Assembly (NCBI GenBank): GCA_024509875.1
Contig: JAMPIV010009901.1
Span: 124,001 to 188,000, forward strand
DNA length: 64,000 nucleotides
DNA from: Oreohelix idahoensis
Lineage: Eukaryota; Mollusca; Gastropoda; Stylommatophora; Oreohelicidae
Direction of reading: 5' to 3'
Part shown: positions 10,735 through 22,012 of the stretch, piece by piece
Position numbering within the stretch: position 1 is the stretch's first letter
How the letters are laid out: each line of letters begins with the position of its first letter
Notes under the pieces: model-generated
Databases searched by the model: none
What the model was told of the DNA's origin: nothing
What the model saw: only the letters and a program-made list of their open reading frames with translations
Made by a program: the position numbers and the translations under genes

Positions 10735-11365
10735 AACTGATTGATACCAAAATTAAGAAATGGAAGTGTGAGTGTTGTGTTGTAAAAATTAGGAAATGGA
10801 AATATGAAAACTGATACCAAAAGTATGAAATGGAAAATGTGAAGGTTGTGTTGCTAAAAGTATGAAATGGAAATATGAAAACCGATACCAAAATTAAGAA
10901 ATGGAAGTGTGAGTGTTGTGTTGTAAAAATTAGGAAATGGAAATATGAAAACCGATACAAAAATTATGAAGTGGAAACCCAAAAAAACTGATACCAAATG
11001 TATGAAAATGGAAATGTGAACACCCGCAATAATTATGAAATGGAAATATGAAAACTGATACCAAAATTAAGAAATGAAAGTGTGAATGTTGTGTTGTAAA
11101 AAGTATGAAATGGAAATATGAAAACCGATACAAAAATTATGAAGTGGAAATTTGAAAAACTGATACCAAATGTATGAAATGGAAATGTGAAGTTTGTGCT
11201 GCAATAATTATGAAATGGAAATATGAAAACTGATACCAAAATTAAGAAATGAAAGTGTGAATGTTGTGTTGTAAAAAGTATGAAATGGAAATATGAAAAC
11301 CGATACCAAATTTAAGAAATGGAAGTGTGAATGTTGTGTTGTAAAAAGTATGAAATAGAAATGTG
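10735..11365 (-). repeat. 'TTTCCATTTC' minisatellite, R1 (expanded)
   Basis: Inverted counterpart of 6121-6552 with more units. Confidence 0.85.
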
Positions 11366-11551
11366 AATGTGTCTTTAAAAACCCAGTTCAACGGCCATGA
11401 AATGGCTTTGGGTTGCATTAGGGTAGATGGTTGGGACAAAGACTCTCGCACCGTCTACCAGTTCCATGGTTGTCTGTTCCACGGTCACCCTAACTGCCCA
11501 CTAACCACTGGTCGTGATATTAACCCAGTCGATAAAAAACCCTTGACTTAA
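11363..11551 (+). pseudogene. Type-B DNA polymerase scrap, R1 copy
   Basis: Inverted copy of the scrap at 5933-6121, nearly identical over 62 codons with 'FHGCLFHGHPNC' kept. The residual similarity downstream carries an in-frame TAG. Confidence 0.55.
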
Positions 11552-11826
11552 TTGTACGAATAGACGTGGGAAATTGGTGCCTATTTGAAGACCAACCTCC
11601 ACAATAACCCACCAATCTACACAAGTCTGCGGTGTGACCTCTTTAAAAGTGACAGTGAAAAATCATCATCTAAGCACTCCTGTAAAGTTTTTTATTTCTG
11701 ATAAATATACATCTAGCGTTTATACAGCGTCGAGCTGGCCCCTAAATATTATAGAAATAATGGCTTAACAACACTATTTAAAACACTACAGATAACCAAT
11801 AGTGCTTTTACACTGTGAAAAGGACT

Positions 11827-13082
11827 TTTTTTGTGGTTGTTCGTCCATCACGGGTGATGAAGACCACTCTGTTCATCCAATTATTTAGGAACATGTTAGG
11901 TTAGTCTATGGGTACGAAGGTGACTGATGAGCCCGATGCGGGCCTGGAAAGATCTCGGACAGTGTGGGCAGGGAATGTTTGCTTCATGTGAAGGTTTTAT
12001 TTCACGGTCCTTTCTAGCTTGTCTCCGCTGTTCCGCTGCTGCTCTTCTGGATGATTCGCATGCCACTGCACCTTTACGAAGAGATGTGCGCCAAGCAGTT
12101 CGGTCTTGCGCAGCAGTTTCCCATGTGTCTGGGTTTATGTCAAAGGTTTTCAATGACGTCTTTAACGTGTCTTTGAAGCGCTTCTTTTGGCCACCATGGG
12201 AGCGTTTACCCTTCTGCATCTCACCATAAAAGAGTATCTTTGGCAGTCGATGGTCTGGCATGCGGACTACATGACCTGCCCAGCGAATCTGTGACTGCAT
12301 CAGAATAGTATCAATACTAGAGATACCAGCTCTGTCAAGAACGGCGGTATCCGGGATCTTGTCTTGCCATTTGATGTTCATTATCTTCCTGAGACAGACT
12401 GTATGGAAGTGGTTTAGCTTCTTTACGTGGCGCCTGTATACAGTCCATGTTTCACATGCATATAGCAGCACTGGAAGCACCGCAGCTCTGTACACCTTCA
12501 GCTTTGTCTGTAGACTAATGCCACTTCGATGCCAGACGTTGGTGTATAGTCTGCCAAATGTGCTGCTGGCTTTGGAGATCCTGGTGTTCACCTCATCATC
12601 AATGACAATGTTCTGGGATAGTGTGCTACCAAGGTATGTGAATCTGTTCACAACATTCAGTTTCTCACCATTAACCTTGATGACTGGCTCAGTATAAACT
12701 GTGCCAGGAGCTGGTTGGTACATGATTTCTGTTTTCTTCGTGTTGATGGTAAGCCCAAAGTTGGCGCAGGCTTCAGAGAATCTATCCACACTATGCTGCA
12801 GATCAGCCTCTGAGCCAGCATTGAGGGCACAATCATCAGCAAACAAAAGATCTCTGATGGTGTGTGATTTAACCCTGGTTTTTGCTTGAAGCCTCCTAAG
12901 GTTAAACAATTTTCCATCAATACGATAACTAATGTCGATTCCTGTGTCCCCGTCTCTAAAAGCATCAGTCAGCATAGCAGAAAACATGATACTGAACAGA
13001 GTCGGTGCAAGTACGCACCCTTGTTTAACTCCATTTGAGACAGGGAAAGGATCTGATAGCTCACCGTTTTCCTGAACTCTAG
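11827..13082 (-). mobile_element. 5'-truncated LINE inserted into R1
   Basis: The left arm (near 5600) and R2 (22320-22335) both read continuously across this site, giving the empty site 'GGACTATCAAACCAAG'. In R1 it is split after 'GGACT', with 'ATC' lost and 1256 bp added. The minus-strand 3' end has a run of six A next to the left junction. The 5' end is cut inside the RT domain. No clear target duplication. Confidence 0.85.
11896..13082 (-). pseudogene. LINE reverse transcriptase fragment with C-terminal zinc finger
   Basis: From the truncation the frame covers 'SNGVKQGCVLAPTLFSIMFS', the catalytic 'LLFADDCAL' block, thumb 'FTYLGSTLSQN', the 'LLYACETWTVYRRHVKKLN' region and 'RWAGHVVRMPDHRLPK'. 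It closes with a C2H2-like finger 'CPHCPRSFQARIGLISHLRT' ending in H, followed by RLT and stop. The RT core from the QGC motif to the end is intact in one frame, but the endonuclease and RT N-terminus are missing. This protein type is common in mollusc and other invertebrate LINEs; the clade is not certain. The first six codons in an extended frame (to 13104) belong to the host arm. Confidence 0.9.
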
Positions 13083-13314
13083 AAACCAAGAAAGCTAACA
13101 CCAATTAGTTGTAATTCACACCAATACCTGCACACAAACCACCAGACAAACCAAAATCAATACCACACATACACGCGCGCACGCGGGCACACACACACAC
13201 CCTACACACCCAAGAGTCGTCACCCCGCCAGCAAAAAAGTCAATACCCTCTCCCTTAAAAAATATCCTTAGTAACCTACTAACCCGCCATTATCGTTTTT
13301 TATGTTTCCGCCTA

Positions 13315-14105
13315 GACCTAGTATAATCAAGGCTCTAACACTTCATTCCCACCTCTAGATGCTGGTCCTAGTATAGGCAAGTCTCTAATACTTCACTACC
13401 ACCTCCACTTCACTACCACCTCTCGATGGTGGCACACCCGCCTGCTACACCCCAACACACAACCACACCCGCACACGTGCACACCAACACACACACACAC
13501 GCACACACGCAGACACACACGCGCACACAAACAGATACCTAGGCAGGTATATACACAGACACAATTTAGACATCGATAAATAAATTAAATGAAATTAAAC
13601 ATATAAATTAAACATATAACAAAACTAACCGGTAAAATAAATACCAGGCTTATAGACATACAGGTAGACAGAAGCGCGCGTACAGACACACACACACGCG
13701 CGCACATACAGACGCGCGCACGCACATACCCACACACACACAACCACACACACAGAACCACACACACGCACACCTCTAGATGCTGGCTCTAGTATAGGCA
13801 AGTCTCTAACACTTCACTCCCACCTCTAGGTACTGGCCATAGTATAGTGACACGTCTCTTTCTCTCCCACCTCTAGAACTCAAACACGTCACTCGCACCT
13901 CTAGAGGTTAAACCTAGTATAGGCTGGTCTCTAACACTTCACTACCACTTCTAGATGCTAGACCTTGTATAGTCTCTAACACTTCACTCACACCTCTCGA
14001 CGTTGGTCCTAGTCAAGTCTCTAACACTTCACTCCCACCTCTTGATGCTGGTCCTAGTATAGTGACGTCTCTAACACTTCACTCCCACCTCTCAATGCTG
14101 GCCCA
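13315..14105 (-). repeat. Iteron cluster in R1 (outer), with CA-rich DNA
   Basis: Many units of the 'CTAACACTTCACTCCCACCT' family at 13315-13440 and 13775-14105. They are separated by a CA/CG-rich microsatellite stretch (13440-13775) equivalent to the TG-rich DNA at 4915-5225. Confidence 0.8.
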
Positions 14106-14510
14106 CTTGCCTGCTACAACCCAAAATGTACACACCCATGCGTCGTCACCCGCGCCAGCACAAAAAGACTCCACTCGCTTCAAAAACCCTCTTAATAACC
14201 TACTAACCAACCATTATCGATTTTTTATATTTTCCGTCATTATCGATTTTTTATATTTTTTATATATATATTGTATGTATATATGTATAAACAAACACAC
14301 CAACACACAACACAACACACAAAAATCCCCCCTAACCTACAACCGCCAGCTACAGCCCAACATGCATCGTCGCCCACGCCAGCGCAAAAAGGCTCCACTC
14401 GCTTCAAAAACCCCCTTAGTAACCTAATCCAACATTATCGATTTTTAAAAATATTTTCCTCTTTAACTCAATATTGCAGGTTTTTAACGATTTTTTATGT
14501 CCATTGTCTA

Positions 14511-14511
<1 letters not shown>

Positions 14512-14547
<36 letters not shown>

Positions 14548-14568
14548 ATATATGTCTATACATGTGTA

Positions 14569-14631
<63 letters not shown>
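14512..14631. repeat. (TA)n microsatellite, R1
   Basis: TA tract with TATG interruptions at the position equivalent to 3880-4167 of the left arm. Confidence 0.95.
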
Positions 14632-14633
<2 letters not shown>

Positions 14634-14750
14634 TGTACAAACAAACATACCAACACACTACCAGTCCAATGTAACAACACACATCAACAAGCAAACCAAA
14701 AGCAATACCACCCACACCACACCGCTCTAACACTTCACTCCCACCTCTTC

Positions 14751-14763
14751 ATGATAGTTCTAA
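14751..14763 (+). repeat. 13-bp target duplication, left of the Penelope dimer
   Basis: ATGATAGTTCTAA, repeated at 20622-20634. It occurs once, inverted, at the empty site in the left arm. Confidence 0.8.
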
Positions 14764-15216
14764 TGGATGGGTTTGAAAAAAAAATCGAAAAAAGGTGATT
14801 CGTCTTACGAGGACAAAAGACAAAGAAAGTAGTCTACGTTACGGCCACAAGGCCTTCGTCAGGAAAAGAAAGAAAGTGAAGGCTAGATAGGAGACATAAG
14901 AACTTAAAAGAAAATAAAAATAAATATAAAAAAATTAAATAAATAAATAAAACCTAGGTACTTCCCTGAAGGCGAAGCATCTAAATCCTATCACGCTTGT
15001 TTGAAAAAGGGAAGTGACTCTTGACCCCTGATGTACACAATACATACTAAGAAACTAAAAAGTAAAAAAAACGAAAAAATACGAAAAAATACCCAAAAGT
15101 AATAAAAGTGGGGACTGGAAATCGGAGAGGAAAAAATTATGGAGGATGGCATACAAATAGAAGAATAGGATAAGAGTGGAAAGAGCCAAAATAGAGCAAG
15201 AGAGGAAAGGGTGACC

Positions 15217-16803
15217 TCAGACAAAGGTGTGGAAAGTGTTGAGACCGGCTGGTTTTAGACACCCCATGCGGTGGATAAGACGGTTCTCAAGCTGTTCTCG
15301 GCTGGCAGTGTCAGAGGAGCAGGATCGGATCGCAGTGACCTGGATGTCGATGGGACCATGGTGGTCAGGACCATTGAAGTGTGTGGCAACCGGTGTGGAC
15401 TTTTGCTGAGAGATGTCATTTAAGTGCTGGCTGAATCTGTCCCCAAGTCGTTTGCCTGTTTGGCCAATATAGGTTTTGCAGCAACGTTTACATATGATCG
15501 TATAAATGACATTACGCGATTCACACGTGAAGCTACTGGTGATGGTGTACGTAGCCTTAGGAAAGGACACCTTCTGGGTTGAGATGACATACTTGCACGT
15601 GTTGCATCGTGTCCGACCACAGGGTAGTGTGCCAAAGTGAGTGGCATTCTCCTTTGGGAGACGGCTGTGAACAAGAAGATCCTTCAAGTTCTTGTCACGT
15701 CTATATGCCACCAAAGGTGCTTCACCGAATACTTCTTGGGTCGCAGGCTCTGCTTGGAGGATAGGGAGGTGGCGGAAAAGGATCTGTTTGACAGCAGTAC
15801 TGTGAGGGTGATGGGTCAAGATTAATTTGACTCTATCTGAAGTGGATTTATAGTGAGGTATGAGGGCCTCCTGACGAGAGATGGGGAGCACACGTTGGAG
15901 AGCAGAGGTGAGAACATGTTCCGGATAAATTCTGCTACGGAAGAAATCCAACATCTCATTGGCTCGGAAGTGGAAGTCATCGTCGTCTTGGCACAAACGG
16001 CGGAGGCGGAGAAGTTGTGAAAAAGGAAGGGAGTCATGACAAGCCCGAGGATGAGAAGAGGTATACAGGAGGTAGCTGTGGGCATCTGTTGGCTTGTAGT
16101 ATACTGAGGTATTAAGGCCGGAGGGCGTGATAGAAATAGTAATGTCAAGGAAGTTGACAGATACTGTGGAGACGAGGAATGTGAACTTGATGGTGGGGTG
16201 AAAGTGGTTGACAAAGTCGATGAAGCGATATAAATCAGTCTCAGACATATCTGTGAGACCTATGCCATCATCGATATATCTGCGGTAAAACCCGGGGAAA
16301 GGACCGGAGTATTGTTGCCATATCTGATGCTCCAAGTGGCCCATGAACAGGCAGGCATAGCTAGGACCCATCTTCGTTCCCATGGCAATACCACTAATTT
16401 GGTCAAAAAACTGACCATTGAATTCAAAGGAATTCAGTTGAAGGACCAGTTCAGCAAGACGGAGAAGAGTGACAGTGGATATAGAAGGGCAAGTGCGTTG
16501 GTCAAGAAAAAACCGAAGAGCTCGGAGACCATCAGAGTGGGGAATAGAGGTATACAGAGAGCAGACGTCCAGCAAGAAAAGACGGTAGGAGCGGTCTGCT
16601 GAGAGTCGGATAGAGGAGAAAGTTGTAAGAGCATGATTGGTATCTTTGACAAAGGAGGGAAGATTCTCAACGATAGGCTGGAAAATGCTATCGAGGAAGT
16701 CAGAAATGTGTTCAGTAGGACAGGAACAGGCTGAGACAATAGGTCTGCCAGGGTTGTCGATCTTGTGAATTTTGGGGAGCATGTAGAATACAGGCTTGCC
16801 CAA
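15217..16803 (-). pseudogene. Penelope copy 1, RT core plus GIY-YIG endonuclease
   Basis: Domains in order: 'FYMLPKIHKIDNPGRPIVSA' and the palm with 'LFLLDVCSLYTSIPH' (residues ~1-120); 'GIAMGTKMGPSYACLFMGHL' then the catalytic 'FYRRYIDDGIGL' (~170-190); 'VNFLDITI' (~220); a Cys pair 'CGRTRCNTC'; and the GIY-YIG nuclease with 'VIYTIICKRCCKTYIGQTGK' (~450), 'LGDRFSQHL' and the distal 'ENRLI'. RT would copy the element RNA and the nuclease would nick the target. The presence of GIY-YIG and a CxxC linker fits Neptune/Poseidon-type Penelope elements. The 528-residue frame is uninterrupted but lacks its upstream part because of the TAG near 16865. Confidence 0.9.
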
Positions 16804-16863
16804 AGAGCTGTCATGAATCCTAAGACGAGAAGCTTCGGGAGGAAGAGCATTACTAGTGATGAG

Positions 16864-17280
16864 CTATTTAATAGTGTTGTGTACAATGCGATTGTTCGAG
16901 ACAGTCGCATCGCTGGTCCTGGGCCTGTAAAAAGAGCCATTGGTCAGCTGGTTTTTACCTTCACTGAGGTATAAGTCCTTCTGCCAGACGACAATGGCTC
17001 CTCTCTTATCAGCCGGTTTGATGACAATGTCGTCTCTACGGCGAAGAAGGGAGAGAGCGCGGTACTCTGCCGAAGTGAGATTGGAATAATGCAATCTACG
17101 AGGGCGGAGCTGCTGAATGTCATGGATGGTGTTCTTGATATACAGGTCCAGGGCATGAGAGGCCCCAGGTTTAGGTGTAAAGGGGGGTTTAGTAGAGTCA
17201 GAAAAGCGTGCAAAGATGTCGGATTCAGCCTGAGACTGCGGAGTGCTGTCTTCCTCTCTAAAATGGAACTTCAGCCTCAT
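16864..17280 (-). pseudogene. Penelope copy 1, RT N-terminal segment, ends at a nonsense codon
   Basis: Contains 'DDIVIKPADKRGAIVVWQKD', the hallmark block of Penelope RTs, and the 'SNLTSAEYRALSLLRRR' lead-in. The frame stops with TAG after 'VHNTIK'. Copy 2 has CAG (Gln) at this position, so copy 1 carries a single C-to-T nonsense change. The downstream RT is in the same reading sense. Confidence 0.85.
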
Positions 17281-17383
17281 GCGACGGAGAAACCGATGAA
17301 CATCCTGGAGGAGATTGTATTGGTCTAGGGTCGGACGAAGGGGAACAAATTTTAGGCCCTTACTAAGAACAGAGCGCTCTCCC

Positions 17384-18145
17384 TCAGAGAGAGGGTAGAT
17401 CTGGGGGGATGCAGACTACCTGAGTGCATGATGGAGTGGAGGATGGAGGGGTATCTTTGGGAGTAGGGATGAGATGGGATAGTTTATGGTGTTTGGACGT
17501 GGAAAGGAATTCATGCAGCTGCCGGTTCAGTGTGTGGATAGTGGTGCGTATCATAGAGTAGAAAGGGAAGTTGTTGGAGGTGAGACAACGTAAGTGAAGC
17601 AGAAGCTGGGTCTGTTGGGCACTGAGGTCTGATAAAAGGCGGGAGTGACTGGAGGCCACTACGCGCATACGTTGAAAGCCACATCTGGTCTCAATTCGTT
17701 GTAGGAGACGTTGTTCCCTAGGATTGAGTGTACCAGCAGATGGATGAAAATTGGAAGAGAATCCATTAGGAAGAATTTTGTGATGGAGGCAGGTGTGAAT
17801 AAAGTGGAGATGAGAAGAGAATCTGGTTTTCTTGAAAGTAACGAACGCAAAGTCAATAGCAGCACGGGATATATCAGGAGGTAGGGAGCTGAAGCTGGTG
17901 GTAACCGACACACGGAGAGAGTTGATAAAATATTTAAGAGAGGGCATAGTGGGGAAAAGTAAAACGTCCAGAAAATAAAAAACGTAAAATATAAAATAAA
18001 TAATAAGGCTATAAAACGCTAAATGAAAATGGAGACTAATGAAACAATAAATAAATAAATAAGGTAGAGTGCGGTAATATAAGGTATGAAGGAAGAGTAG
18101 GGAAATACGAAAATGAATAGGCCTAGGATATAAAATAATATGCAA
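17384..18145 (-). pseudogene. Penelope copy 1, N-terminal region
   Basis: Reading on the minus strand, the plausible start is the Met of 'MPSLKYFINSLRVSV' about 70 codons in; the hydrophobic stretch before it looks like untranslated leader. The segment includes 'RFSSHLHFIHTCLHHKILPN', rich in His, Arg and Leu, as in N-termini of Penelope RTs. It ends at a stop next to a CTCTCTCTGAGG run. RT sequence goes on in another frame at 17280, so there is one frame break here. Confidence 0.65.
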
Positions 18146-18250
18146 TACTGAAAAAGAAGAGATAAGATAGGATCAGGGGGATAAGCAGGTTAGGTAGATA
18201 GAGATACGAGATAACAGAGACACGGTGCAGTCAAAATATATATATATAAA

Positions 18251-18293
18251 ATCGAGGAAGTTGAGAGGAACTGCAGTAAGACGTGGGCAATGG
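18251..18293 (-). repeat. Penelope 5' start (copy 1), joined directly to the 3' end of copy 2
   Basis: The 43-bp start block, beginning CCATTGCCCACGTCTTACTG on the minus strand, abuts the 'ATGGGTTTGAAAAAAAATCG' 3' end of copy 2 with no spacer. It recurs inverted at 20581-20623. Confidence 0.8.
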
Positions 18294-18746
18294 ATGGGTT
18301 TGAAAAAAAATCGAAAAAAGGTGATTCGTCTTACGAGGACAAAAGACAAAGAAAGTAGTCTACGTTACGGCCACAAGGCCTTCGCCAGGAAAAGAAAGAA
18401 AGTGAAGGCTAGATAGGAGACATAAGAACTTAAAAGAAAATAAAAATAAATATAAAAAAATTAAATAAATAAATAAATAAAACCTAGGTACTTCCCTGAA
18501 GGCGAAGCATCTAAATCCTATCACGCTTGTTTGAAAAAGGGAAGTGACTCTTGACCCCGGATGTACACAATACATACTAAGAAACTAAAAAGTAAAAGAA
18601 ACGAAAAAATACGAAAAAATACCCAAAAGTAATAAAAGTGGGGACTGGAAATCGGAGAGGAAAAAATTATGGAGGATGGCATAAAAATAGAAGAATAGGA
18701 TAAGAGTGGAAAGAGCCAAAATAGAGCAAGAGAGGAAAGGGTGACC

Positions 18747-19958
18747 TCAGACAAAGGTGTGGAAAGTGTTGAGACCGGCTGGTTTTAGACACCCCATGCG
18801 GTGGATAAGACGGTTCTCAAGCTGTTCTCGGCTGGCAGTGTCAGAGGAGCAGGATCGGATCGCTGTGACCTGGATGTCGATGGGACCATTGTGGTCAGGA
18901 CCATTGAAGTGTGTGGCAACCAGTGTGGACTTTTGCTGAGAGATGTCATTTAAGTGCTGGCTGAATCTGTCCCCAAGTCGTTTGCCTGTTTGGCCAATAT
19001 AGGTTTTGCAGCAACGTTTACATATGATCGTATAAATGACATTACGCGATTCACACGTGAAGCTACTGGTGATGGTGTACGTAGCCTTAGGAAAGGACAC
19101 CTTCTGGGTTGAGATGACATACTTGCACGTGTTGCATCGTGTCCGACCACAGGGTAGTGTGCCAAAGTGAGTGGCATTCTCCTTTGGGAGACGGCTGTGA
19201 ACAAGAAGATCCTTCAAGTTCTTGTCACGTCTATATGCCACCAAAGGTGCTTCACCGAATACTTCTTGGGTCGCAGGCTCTGCTTGGAGGATAGGGAGGT
19301 GGCGGAAAAGGATCTGTTTGACAGCAGTACTGTGAGGGTGATGGGTCAAGATTAATTTGACTCTATCTGAAGTGGATTTATAGTGAGGTATGAGGGCCTC
19401 CTGACGAGAGATGGGGAGCACACGTTGGAGAGCAGAGGTGAGAACATGTTCCGGATAAATTCTGCTACGGAAGAAATCCAACATCTCATTGGCTCGGAAG
19501 TGGAAGTCATCGTCGTCTTGGCACAAACGGCGGAGGCGGAGAAGTTGTGAAAAAGGAAGGGAGTCATGACAAGCCCGAGGATGAGAAGAGGTATACAGGA
19601 GGTAGCTGTGGGCATCTGTTGGCTTGTAGTATACTGAGGTATTAAGGCCGGAGGGCGTGATAGAAATAGTAATGTCAAGGAAGTTGACAGATACTGTGGA
19701 GACGAGGAATGTGAACTTGATGGTGGGGTGAAAGTGGTTGACAAAGTCGATGAAGCGATATAAATCAGTCTCAGACATATCTGTGAGACCTATGCCATCA
19801 TCGATATATCTGCGGTAAAACCCGGGAAAAGGACCGGAGTATTGTTGCCATATCTGATGCTCCAAGTGGCCCATGAACAGGCAGGCATAGCGAGGACCCA
19901 TCTTCGTTCCCATGGCAACACCACTAATTTGGTCAAAAAAACTGACCATTGAATTCAA
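18747..19958 (-). pseudogene. Penelope copy 2, RT palm to GIY-YIG endonuclease
   Basis: 403-residue frame almost identical to the C-terminal part of copy 1, with 'GTKMGPRYACLFMGHL', 'FYRRYIDDGIGL', 'VNFLDITI', 'CGRTRCNTC' and GIY-YIG 'VIYTIICKRCCKTYIGQTGK'. Differences from copy 1 are few and scattered, pointing to a recent common source. It is separated from its N-terminal half by the one-base frameshift. Confidence 0.9.
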
Positions 19959-20580
19959 AGGAATTCAGTTGAAGGACCAGTTCAGCAAGACGGAGAAGAG
20001 TGACAGTGGATATAGAAGGGCAAGTGCGTTGGTCAAGAAAAAACCGAAGAGCTCGGAGACCATCAGAGTGGGGAATAGAGGTATACAGAGAGCAGACGTC
20101 CAGCAAGAAAAGACGGTAGGAGCGGTCTGCTGAGAGTCGGATAGAGGAGAAAGTTGTAAGAGCATGATTGGTGTCTTTGACAAAGGAGGGAAGATTCTCA
20201 ACGATAGGCTGGAAAATGCTATCGAGGAAGTCAGAAATGTGTTCAGTAGGACAGGAACAGGCTGAGACAATAGGTCTGCCAGGGTTGTCGATCTTGTGAA
20301 TTTTGGGGAGCATGTAGAATACAGGCTTGCCCAAAGAGCTGTCATGAATCCTAAGACGAGAAGCTTCAGGAGGAAGAGCATTACTGGTGATGAGCTGTTT
20401 AATAGTGTTGTGTACAATGCGATTGTTCGAGACAGTCGCATCGCTGGTCCTGGGCCTGTAAAAAGAGCCATTGGTCAGCTGGTTTTTACCTTCACTGAGG
20501 TAAAAGTCCTTCTGCCAGACGACAATGGCTCCTCTCTTATCAGCCGGTTTGATGACAATGTCGTCTCTACGGCGAAGAAG
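19933..20580 (-). pseudogene. Penelope copy 2, RT N-terminal half (5'-truncated)
   Basis: Begins abruptly at 20580 inside the 'LLRRRDDIVIKPADKRGAIV' block and runs to 'FEFNGQFF', where an extra A in a run (19939-19945 region) shifts the frame. It keeps the Gln codon that is TAG in copy 1. Residues beyond 20580 belong to the inverted tail. Confidence 0.85.
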
Positions 20581-20623
20581 CCATTGCACACGTCTTACTG
20601 CAGTTCCCCTCAACTTCCTCGAT
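20581..20623 (+). repeat. Inverted 43-bp tail at the 5' end of the Penelope dimer
   Basis: Reads CCATTGCACACGTCTTACTG onward on the plus strand, the reverse complement of 18251-18293 with three or so changes. It caps the truncated 5' end of copy 2. Confidence 0.8.
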
Positions 20624-20634
20624 GATAGTTCTAA
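20622..20634 (+). repeat. 13-bp target duplication, right of the Penelope dimer
   Basis: ATGATAGTTCTAA, matching 14751-14763. The first two bases overlap the inverted 43-bp tail. Confidence 0.8.
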
Positions 20635-21389
20635 CCACCTCTCAATGCTGTTCCTAGTATAGACATGGCTCTAACACTTCACTCCCAACACACCAACACA
20701 CTGCTGAGTCACACACACACACACACAAACCCCTATTACACCCATGCATCGTCACCCACGCCAGCACAAAAAACCTCCACTCGCTTCAAAAACCCCCCTT
20801 AGTAACCTAATCCAACATTATTGATTTTTTTATATTTTCCGTCATTATCGATTTTTATATTTTATATATATATTGTCTAAGTATTTTGTATAAACAACAC
20901 GCCCGCCGTGCTCGAACACATTTATTGCTATATAACAAGTCATGAGTCTGATCGTCAGAGGAAGTCACCCCGGCTAATATATATCGCTATATAAAAAGTC
21001 ATGCGCCTCCGCCTGACGCTCCTCCTGCGGAATCGACACTTCACTCCGTGAGGTTAGACGTCCCCCTACAGCACCCATAGACCAGCTAACTTTGTCAATA
21101 AACATATAAAATGTATCTAGTGTTTTCTGTTATATAACTATATATGTCTAAATATATCGTATAACTAAATATCGTATAACTGTTGTCTCAATATGTCTAA
21201 ATATATCGTATAACTGTTGTCTAAATATTATCTGTAAAAACAAACACACAACACACCATTATTGAACTAATATATCGCTATATAAAACTCACGCTCCACC
21301 TGCCGCTCCTCCTGCGCTCCACCTGAATACTAACCGTTTTTCCTTATATAAAAAGTCACGCCCCACCTGCCGCACCTCCTGCGCTCATG

Positions 21390-21838
21390 TAAAAACTAGG
21401 AAATGGAAATATGAAAACCGATACAAAAATTATGAAGTGGAAATTTGAAAAACTGATACCAAAAGTATGAAATGGAAAATGTGAAGGTGGTGTTGCAAAA
21501 AGTATGAAATGGAAATATGAAAACCGATACCAAAATTAAGAAATGGAAGTGTGAGTGTTGTGATGTAATAATTGTGAAGTGGAAATATGAAAACTGATAC
21601 CAAAAGTAAGAAATGGAAGTGTGAATGTTGTGTTGCAAAAAGTATGAAATGGAAATGTGAATGTTGTGATGCAAAAATTATGAATTGGAAATATGAAAAC
21701 TGATACCAACATTAAGAAATGGAAGTGTTAATGTTGTGTTGCAAAAAGTATGAAATGGAAATATGAAAACCGATACAAAAATTATGAAGTTGAAATATGA
21801 AAACTGATACTAAAAGTATGAAATGGACATGTGAATGT
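21390..21838 (-). repeat. 'TTTCCATTTC' minisatellite, R2
   Basis: Inverted counterpart of 6121-6552. The R1/R2 junction at 21384/21385 falls at its edge. Confidence 0.85.
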
Positions 21839-22012
21839 GTCTTTAAAAACCCAGTTCAACGGCCGTGAAATGGCTTTGGTTGCATTAGGGTAGATGGTTG
21901 GGACAAAGACTCTCGCACCGTCTACCAGTTCCATGGTTGTCTGTTCCACGGTCACCCTAACTGCCCACTATCGTGATATTAACCCAGTTGATAAATACCC
22001 TTGACTGAATTG
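21837..22012 (+). pseudogene. Type-B DNA polymerase scrap, R2 copy, frameshifted
   Basis: Third copy. A single-base loss in 'GGCTTTGGTTGCATT' (GGCTTTGGGTTGCATT in R1) breaks the frame. A small deletion removes the bases after 'CTGCCCACTA'. Confidence 0.5.

Larger units (their letters stand above)
14764..20621 (-). mobile_element. Tandem dimer of Penelope-like elements inserted into R1
   Basis: Two head-to-tail copies on the minus strand are flanked by the 13-bp direct repeat ATGATAGTTCTAA (14751-14763 and 20622-20634). The left arm carries the uninterrupted site near 3748-3760, and R2 near 23965. Penelope-like elements typically insert as tandem partial copies with short target duplications of variable length. 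The right (5') end carries a 43-bp inverted copy of the element's own 5' start, another known habit of this class. Confidence 0.9.
9020..21384 (-). repeat. Inverted full copy of the arm (R1), with two later insertions
   Basis: Starts at 9020 as the reverse complement of 8120 and runs outward to sequence equivalent to about 3000-3100. It is interrupted by a LINE at 11827-13082 and a Penelope dimer at 14764-20621. Removing these leaves about 5.2 kb, close to the left arm. Differences from L include a loss near 11700 of about 44 bp present in both L and R2, loss of the 5' part of the PC4-like scrap plus neighbouring DNA, and expansion of the 22-bp minisatellite. Confidence 0.85.

Noticed and set aside
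17938..18145. Hydrophobic N-terminal extension of Penelope copy 1 as a membrane segment
   Set aside because: It precedes the likely Met start and matches untranslated leader rich in T on the coding strand.
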